From assembly GCA_016839385.1 (NCBI GenBank), contig JAEOUK010000292.1, positions 1-10,787 on the forward strand: a DNA stretch of 10,787 nucleotides, read 5' to 3'. Shown here one piece after another: positions 7,352-10,787 of this stretch. The DNA comes from Promethearchaeota archaeon (GTDB taxonomy: Archaea; Asgardarchaeota; Lokiarchaeia; Sigynarchaeales; MK-D1). The first letter of the stretch is position 1. Each line of letters opens with the position of its first letter. Made by a program: the position numbers and the translations under genes. The notes below the pieces were generated by a model. The model saw only the letters and a program-made list of their open reading frames with translations, made no database searches and was not told the origin of the DNA.

Positions 7352-7372
7352 GTTCGAGTGTTTCAATACTCG

Positions 7373-7389
7373 TATCTTTAAAAAACTGG
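7373..7389 (-). promoter_or_regulatory. Candidate TATA box before the CoA-ligase-like gene
   Basis: On the minus strand CCAGTTTTTTAAAGATA contains TTTAAAGATA centred near 7379. A start about 26-27 bases downstream falls almost on the ATG at 7351, so the transcript would be leaderless, agreeing with the absence of a ribosome binding site. A TTG at 7393 would lie upstream of the transcript start. The inverted repeat CGAGT/ACTCG (7355-7359 and 7368-7372) lies between the TATA box and the start codon. Confidence 0.4.
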
Positions 7390-7423
7390 TCAAAATAAGT
7401 AATTAACAAAGAATGAAATTGGA

Positions 7424-7438
7424 TTAAAAAAATGAATT
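7424..7438 (-). terminator. T-rich terminator after the ribosomal operon
   Basis: Directly after the uS11 stop codon the minus strand reads ATTCATTTTTTTAAT, with seven consecutive T. In archaea such a run commonly ends transcription. It supports the view that the uS13-uS4-uS11 transcript ends here and that the next gene uses its own promoter. Confidence 0.4.
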
Positions 7439-7439
7439 T

Positions 7440-7838
7440 TTATACTCGACGACCACGTCGTCCACCCTTTCTTCGGGTGTTATCGTGTGCAATTGGGGTT
7501 ACTTCTTCAATTCTACCTATTCTTAGTCCAGATCGGGCTAGTGCTCGAATAGCTGCTTGTGCTCCAGGTCCAGGAGTCTTTGCATGACGACCACCAGGTG
7601 CTCTTACTTTGATATGTAAGCCATCAATTCCCTTATCTTTTAACATTTGAGCTACACGAAAACCACATTGCATTGCAGCATAAGGTTTAGCTTCATCCCT
7701 GTCAGATTTTACTACCATACCACCAGAAACTCGCGCAATGGTTTCAGCTCCAGAAAGGTCGGTTGCTGTCAATATCGTGTCATTGTAAGAAGAAAATATG
7801 TTCACAATTGCCCATTTTTTTGATTTATCTGTACTCAT
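7440..7838 (-). CDS. rps11: Small-subunit ribosomal protein uS11 (S11)
   Basis: uS11 sits on the 30S platform and helps hold 16S rRNA near the mRNA exit path. At 132 residues it has a normal archaeal length. The family hallmarks are all present: [20 protein letters not shown] (8-27), [18 protein letters not shown] (38-55), the glycine/proline-rich rRNA-binding segment [20 protein letters not shown] (79-98), [20 protein letters not shown] (104-123) and the basic end KGGRRGRRV. The archaeal/eukaryotic rather than bacterial form is clear from the [15 protein letters not shown] tail. It is the third gene of the operon, starting 9 bases after the uS4 stop, with ribosome binding site AGGTGA overlapping that stop. 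In most archaea the RNA polymerase D gene follows; here it does not. Confidence 0.98.
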   Translation of the reverse strand: MSTDKSKKWAIVNIFSSYNDTILTATDLSGAETIARVSGGMVVKSDRDEAKPYAAMQCGFRVAQMLKDKGIDGLHIKVRAPGGRHAKTPGPGAQAAIRALARSGLRIGRIEEVTPIAHDNTRRKGGRRGRRV

Positions 7839-7843
7839 TTATT

Positions 7844-7849
7844 TCACCT
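7844..7849 (-). promoter_or_regulatory. Ribosome binding site of uS11
   Basis: AGGTGA on the minus strand lies five bases before the uS11 ATG and overlaps the uS4 stop codon. It matches the GGTGA register seen before the membrane protein gene and confirms the uS11 start. It also implies the gene can be entered by terminating or scanning ribosomes within the operon. Confidence 0.7.
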
Positions 7850-8474
7850 ATTCCTTTGATCCTTTTTCAGCCTTATTAAACGCGGATTTCGTGGATTTAG
7901 TAGTTTTCTTTCGAGTTCGTTTCTTTGGAGCATCAGTTTGTTCTTGCTTAACGATAGATGGTTTATCACCAAAGAGTTTTTCTTTTCCTGCCTTGAATGG
8001 GCTGTTAGGGTGAAACCCTAAATTATCTTCCTCTTCCGCTTTAACTAAATAAGACGGGCTGGATATTACTTTACCTCGAATAGCAATATGTTTATGAGCA
8101 ACTAATTGTCTTGCTTGATAAATGCTGCGAGCTAATCCTTTTTTGAATACAATTGTTTGTAGGCGTCTATCCAAGATATTTTCTACAGAAAGACTTAATA
8201 CATCATCAGTTGTAGCATCATTGCCAACTAATCCTAATGAACGTAATCGATTTGTTAATTCTCCGAATGCGATTTGTTGCTGGTGTTCAGGCATTGTTTT
8301 TAAATCACGAGCGATTCTACGGAATTTACTTAGTTGAAATCTGTGTTTCCAGAATTCTCTCTTGTTTCGTAATCCGTATTCACCTAAGTACTTCAATTCA
8401 CTGTCAATTCGTGCTTTTTCAAAAGGTACCATAGGTCTTTTGAATTTTTTCCTGAGCTTCCTTGGATCTCCCAT
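7848..8474 (-). CDS. rps4: Small-subunit ribosomal protein uS4 (S4)
   Basis: uS4 is an early-assembling 16S rRNA-binding protein. It has 208 residues. The N-terminal part is of the archaeal/eukaryotic type (MGDPRKLRKKFKRPMVPFEK, then EYGLRNKREFWKHRFQLSKF at 32-51) and lacks the zinc-binding cysteines found in some bacterial S4. The S4 RNA-binding fold follows at about 102-145 (DRRLQTIVFKKGLARSIYQA, LVAHKHIAIRGKVISSPSYL). From about residue 165 there is a lysine-, threonine- and serine-rich tail of some 40 residues (KKRTRKKTTKSTKSAFNKAE) with no obvious fold. Tails of variable length are known in archaeal S4, but this one is fairly long. The start is 8 bases after the uS13 stop, and GTGAT lies three bases upstream of the ATG. 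It is the second gene of the operon. Confidence 0.97.
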   Translation of the reverse strand: MGDPRKLRKKFKRPMVPFEKARIDSELKYLGEYGLRNKREFWKHRFQLSKFRRIARDLKTMPEHQQQIAFGELTNRLRSLGLVGNDATTDDVLSLSVENILDRRLQTIVFKKGLARSIYQARQLVAHKHIAIRGKVISSPSYLVKAEEEDNLGFHPNSPFKAGKEKLFGDKPSIVKQEQTDAPKKRTRKKTTKSTKSAFNKAEKGSKE

Positions 8475-8477
8475 CTA

Positions 8478-8482
8478 ATCAC
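8478..8482 (-). promoter_or_regulatory. Ribosome binding site of uS4
   Basis: GTGAT on the minus strand stands three bases before the uS4 ATG, just after the uS13 stop. It fits the 5' AUCAC part of the archaeal anti-Shine-Dalgarno sequence, with nearly the same spacing as the uS11 site. Confidence 0.5.
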
Positions 8483-8974
8483 TCACTTTGTTGATTTCTT
8501 CTTTTTCCTGTAATATCCGACTGTCAATCCACGTCGTCCAGTACATCGAGTCCGCTGACCGCGCACTTTTAAACCGAGTTGATGACGCATACCCTTCCAT
8601 GAACGAGTTCGTTTCATGCGATCAATATCTACTTTCAAAACAAGATCCAAATCTGTGCCACTAATATGCCTATCTGTGCCTGTACGAATGTCTTTTTGTC
8701 GATTCACCATCCAAGAGGGAATTCCATTCTCTAGAGGATTCTTTATGATATTTTCGAGTTTATCACACTCTTCTTCAGATAATTCACCCATTCGTCTTTG
8801 AGGATCGATTTTAGCAATTCGAACAATCGCTTGTGAAAATCGAATACCCACTCCCTTAATCTGTGCGAGACCATACTCGACCAGTTTATTACCATCGATG
8901 CTTGTTCCGATCATTCGAATAAGCAATCGAAAGTTAGAGGTTTTTCGAAAGTTGGATATTTGTTGCATTGACAT
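8483..8974 (-). CDS. rps13: Small-subunit ribosomal protein uS13 (S13)
   Basis: uS13 lies in the head of the small subunit and contacts tRNA and the large subunit. The 163 residues are typical of archaea, longer than the roughly 120 of bacteria. Features seen: FRLLIRMIGTSIDGNKLVEY (15-34), the helix-hairpin-helix-like GLAQIKGVGIRFSQAIVRIA (35-54), RQKDIRTGTDRHISGTDLDL (92-111) and the archaeal/eukaryotic C-terminal signature MRHQLGLKVRGQRTRCTGRR followed by GLTVGYYRKKKK. It is the first gene of the operon. ATG at 8974 is taken as the start, although a second ATG two codons later (8968) is equally possible because neither has a ribosome binding site. A TATA-like box near 9033-9051 would give a leader of about 38 bases. 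Confidence 0.98.
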   Translation of the reverse strand: MSMQQISNFRKTSNFRLLIRMIGTSIDGNKLVEYGLAQIKGVGIRFSQAIVRIAKIDPQRRMGELSEEECDKLENIIKNPLENGIPSWMVNRQKDIRTGTDRHISGTDLDLVLKVDIDRMKRTRSWKGMRHQLGLKVRGQRTRCTGRRGLTVGYYRKKKKSTK

Positions 8975-9032
8975 TATTTTTTTTCAACTGTCTCAATTAC
9001 ATTACTTTAGAGCTTTCGATTGAAAATGTATG

Positions 9033-9051
9033 CTATAATTTTAATTTTTCG
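9033..9051 (-). promoter_or_regulatory. Candidate promoter of the ribosomal protein operon
   Basis: On the minus strand CGAAAAATTAAAATTATAG combines a purine/A-rich BRE-like element (CGAAAA) with a TATA-like core (TTAAAATTATA). It is the best promoter candidate in the spacer. The predicted start near 9013 would yield a leader of about 38 bases before the uS13 ATG. Confidence 0.45.
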
Positions 9052-9143
9052 AATAAGAAAGTAGTTAGAAAGCCATAAGAAGATCGTATTATCAACTTGC
9101 TTTGCATAGTTCAATTCTAACTCATCAAATGGCATGTAATTAT

Positions 9144-9160
9144 GACAAAAAGAAAAAGTA
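9144..9160 (-). terminator. T-rich terminator of the membrane protein gene
   Basis: Shortly after the stop codon of the membrane protein gene the minus strand reads CTACTTTTTCTTTTTGT, two runs of five T. No hairpin is needed for archaeal termination at such sites. It separates this gene from the ribosomal operon that follows on the same strand. Confidence 0.4.
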
Positions 9161-9165
9161 GGGAT

Positions 9166-9879
9166 TTATTTTTGAAGACCAAATCCTATTGCCAGCATAA
9201 TATATCCAAGCACCATAATGATGCGAGGAATGAAGATCCACAGACCTAAAGGCACAAGAGAATCTATTGCTCCGATAATTACGAAGATAAAATAACCTAT
9301 TGACTGTATAACAGCTTTTTTCTTGATAACTCCACTAGATCTCTTCGCGAGTACAAGTAATCCACTGGTATTAAACACCAGCATACTCACCAAATAGAGA
9401 GCTGTTAAAATCAAAACCCAACTTCCAAGACTAATATCTACCAAACTTTCTCCCATTCCTAAACCATAAGGCACAATTACTTCTTCCATTGTCCAGGCGG
9501 AATATCTTGGTACATACAATCCCAACCAATAGAAAATTGAACTTGCAGCATAGAATACAGTCATGTTATATCTCCATTCTGGTCGAATCATGGAAAAACC
9601 GACATACATTGCAATGGTAATGGCGATTGGTGCTCCAGTATATGCAAGTCGAGCTGCCAAATATGGAGTTGTCAGATTCGTTCCAGTCAGTAAAAGTTTT
9701 ATAAATGAAACGACAGTTCCCAAGTAGAACTGTCCCATTAATACCAGAAATAAGCCAGACCAAACCATAAGTGAGGCTTTCTGCTTTGCACCCTTAATAA
9801 TCGTTACCAGTCCAGTTATATAACCGGTTAACAAGATTGCTGATGCGGATGCACCAGAAATTAAATCTACTAATTGCAT
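9166..9879 (-). CDS. Seven-helix integral membrane protein of unknown function
   Basis: This 237-residue protein is almost entirely hydrophobic helices joined by short loops. Probable membrane segments, by eye, are 6-28, 36-65 (possibly with a bend), 76-97, 104-122, 151-177, 188-208 and 212-234. Positive residues cluster in KGAKQK (29-34), RPEWR (99-103), AKRSSGVIKKK (178-188) and the C-terminal QK. By the positive-inside tendency these place the intervening loops in the cytoplasm and the N-terminus outside. The longest loop (123-150, PRYSAWTMEEVIVPYGLGMG) is mildly acidic and probably external. No catalytic or transporter signature was recognised. The layout recalls seven-helix sensor or input modules, but no soluble signalling domain is attached. 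ATG at 9879 is chosen over GTG at 9888 because GGTGAT lies directly before it and overlaps that GTG. It is separated from uS13 by about 190 bases and is likely its own transcription unit. Confidence 0.8.
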   Translation of the reverse strand: MQLVDLISGASASAILLTGYITGLVTIIKGAKQKASLMVWSGLFLVLMGQFYLGTVVSFIKLLLTGTNLTTPYLAARLAYTGAPIAITIAMYVGFSMIRPEWRYNMTVFYAASSIFYWLGLYVPRYSAWTMEEVIVPYGLGMGESLVDISLGSWVLILTALYLVSMLVFNTSGLLVLAKRSSGVIKKKAVIQSIGYFIFVIIGAIDSLVPLGLWIFIPRIIMVLGYIMLAIGFGLQK

Positions 9880-9883
9880 TTTA

Positions 9884-9890
9884 ATCACCC
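9884..9890 (-). promoter_or_regulatory. Ribosome binding site deciding the start of the membrane protein
   Basis: GGGTGAT on the minus strand is a strong match to the archaeal anti-Shine-Dalgarno sequence and ends four bases before the ATG at 9879. The GTG at 9888 that would add three residues is part of this site, so it is unlikely to be the initiation codon. Confidence 0.65.
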
Positions 9891-10145
9891 TATTGTTTGT
9901 TTAATATATTCTTAATTCTTACGATTGTAGAGAAATCTCAAAACTAGATTATTCTAGAGCACTTTAAGCAGAAATCATTAGAAAAATCTACTAGACTTCA
10001 GAAATTTCCCGTAATTTTTCCAATCTGTTCTTAAATAGTGCATGATTTCCTAACAATAAACTTTGATAAATGCGGTAAATGTTAAATAATAAGTTTTCTG
10101 GATGTTCATATCTCTGATTCAAGAAAGTCTACCGTAGTGTAAATA
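9891..10145. other. Divergent intergenic region with promoter elements and short repeats
   Basis: This spacer separates the minus-strand membrane protein gene from the plus-strand gene at 10146 and must hold both promoters. A TATA-like TTTAATATATTCTT (9900-9913; minus-strand sense AAGAATATATTAAA) is very close to the left gene. The inverted repeat CTAGA-TTAT-TCTAG lies at 9944-9957. AGAAATC-like motifs occur at 9931, 9970, 9980 (with two extra A) and 10000. All frames contain frequent stops and no coding stretch was found. No tRNA or structured RNA was recognised. Confidence 0.5.
10081..10093 (+). promoter_or_regulatory. Candidate TATA box before the gene at 10146
   Basis: GTTAAATAATAAG resembles an archaeal TATA box. 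A start about 26 bases downstream, near 10113, would give a leader of roughly 33 bases. No good ribosome binding site is seen before the ATG at 10146. The AT-rich setting limits confidence. Confidence 0.3.
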
Positions 10146-10787
10146 ATGTTTAAAAAACGTTCCCCCTATGTCAAAGGTTCTGTAGAACATTTCTTTCGGA
10201 ATTTAGTAAAACAGATGAATATAATATCGGAATCTCCGTTAGATGAAGAGAGGAATCAAAAAATTCGGGTCCCCTTCTTTCCTTTTGTATGGGATTTAAA
10301 CCAATTCTATTTCATCATGAAAGAATTATATCAACTCAAATTATTTGATAACATGGGTTTTGTGATAACAAGTCGAGATTATTCGGAAATCCACGAATGT
10401 TTCTTATTCAAATTTATCGAAACAAACAAAGAAGAAATCGCAACAGGTGAAATTCGGTATGAGTTTGATACTATTTCTTTGAATATAGATAAACACAAGA
10501 AAGCATTTAACGAATTGCGTGAATTAGTTTCAAAATTCGATGTTAGAGCATTTAAATATATTCAAAATTTTGCACAGACCGAATTTGACTTCAATCTTGG
10601 ATTATTATTTATCTTACCGGAACACATTGCACATTTGGGTGTACAGGAAAATATTGATTATATCAATTCAGATGTTGTTCGATATTTTAAAGACTTCTTT
10701 GGACTACTGCGAAAAGGTTTAGCTGAAGAAATGACAAAGATGCCAGTAATTGAACTTTCAAGTAGAGGAAATCGAGATAAGCCGCTG
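10146..10787 (+). CDS. Unrecognised protein, N-terminal 214 residues (runs off the right edge)
   Basis: An open frame starts at ATG 10146 and remains open for 214 codons to the window end, so the C-terminus is missing. The protein begins MFKKRSPYVKGSVEHFFRNL and continues with a hydrophobic/aromatic stretch VPFFPFVWDLNQFYFIMKEL (43-62), then LYQLKLFDNMGFVITSRDYS (62-81). Later parts include helices rich in F and L (AFKYIQNFAQTEFDFNLGLL, ILPEHIAHLGVQENIDY) and a charged end. No signal peptide or definite membrane helix is present. It looks like a soluble mixed alpha/beta protein with an unusually high phenylalanine content. I do not recognise the family and propose no function. The sustained length in such AT-rich DNA, the even codon use and the absence of a competing frame make it a real gene. 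Confidence 0.75.
   Translation, partial: MFKKRSPYVKGSVEHFFRNLVKQMNIISESPLDEERNQKIRVPFFPFVWDLNQFYFIMKELYQLKLFDNMGFVITSRDYSEIHECFLFKFIETNKEEIATGEIRYEFDTISLNIDKHKKAFNELRELVSKFDVRAFKYIQNFAQTEFDFNLGLLFILPEHIAHLGVQENIDYINSDVVRYFKDFFGLLRKGLAEEMTKMPVIELSSRGNRDKPL

Noticed and set aside
7355..7372. CGAGT/ACTCG inverted repeat just before the CoA-ligase-like start codon, possibly an operator.
   Set aside because: Arms of five bases with an eight-base loop arise often by chance; no second copy was seen elsewhere in the window.
7352..7393. TTG start adding 14 residues to the CoA-ligase-like protein.
   Set aside because: The added residues lie upstream of where this family's CoA-binding domain begins, and the TATA-like box overlaps the added segment.
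9063..9122. An 8-base inverted repeat, AGTTAGAA and TTCTAACT, enclosing 44 bases that include GTTCAA, suggesting a tRNA-like acceptor stem.
   Set aside because: The element is only 60 bases long, no D or anticodon arm can be drawn, and the T-loop-like GTTCAA runs into the supposed acceptor stem. In AT-rich DNA an 8-base inverted pair within 190 bases is not surprising.
1..10787. Search for CRISPR arrays, insertion sequences, integrase genes, toxin-antitoxin pairs and rRNA.
   Set aside because: No regularly spaced repeats, transposase or recombinase motifs, or rRNA sequences were seen on either strand.

Overview
This is an AT-rich (about one third GC by eye) stretch of an archaeal chromosome. 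The strongest evidence is three adjacent small-subunit ribosomal proteins, uS13, uS4 and uS11, all of the archaeal/eukaryotic type and in the order typical of archaea. Supporting signs are TATA-like boxes at about archaeal promoter distances, several ribosome binding sites of the GGTGA type, and an ADP-forming acyl-CoA synthetase alpha-like protein. The low GC, the many orphan genes and one protein with a faintly ESCRT-I-like tail would suit an Asgard archaeon. That placement is only an impression: no universal marker was compared against a database.

Layout from left to right. Positions 1-1823 (+) hold the end of a probable purC and a complete purF, so this edge belongs to de novo purine synthesis. 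Positions 1836-3041 (-) hold a metal-dependent amidohydrolase of the imidazolonepropionase-like group, convergent with purF across a 12-base gap. Positions 3171-4080 carry two unrecognised small genes facing each other across 4 bases. Positions 4218-5852 (-) encode a 544-residue protein with helical ends and a long disordered, proline/lysine-rich middle. Positions 5909-7351 (-) encode the CoA-ligase alpha-like protein. Positions 7440-8974 (-) are the ribosomal operon, transcribed uS13, uS4, uS11. Positions 9166-9879 (-) encode a seven-helix membrane protein. A further unrecognised gene starts at 10146 (+) and runs off the right edge.

The ribosomal genes are spaced 8-9 bases apart and are clearly one operon. 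The usual archaeal continuation (RNA polymerase subunit D, eL18, uL13, uS9, subunit N) is absent; the CoA-ligase-like gene follows after an 87-base gap with its own candidate promoter. The other minus-strand genes may each be transcribed separately, since a TATA-like element can be placed before most of them. No mobile element, CRISPR array, rRNA or tRNA was seen. No gene-free stretch exceeds 300 bases; the longest is about 266 bases, between the membrane protein and the last gene. Nothing here forms an obvious new multi-gene system. The most unusual items are the 544-residue modular protein, the long CxxC-bearing leader of PurF, and the shortened ribosomal cluster.
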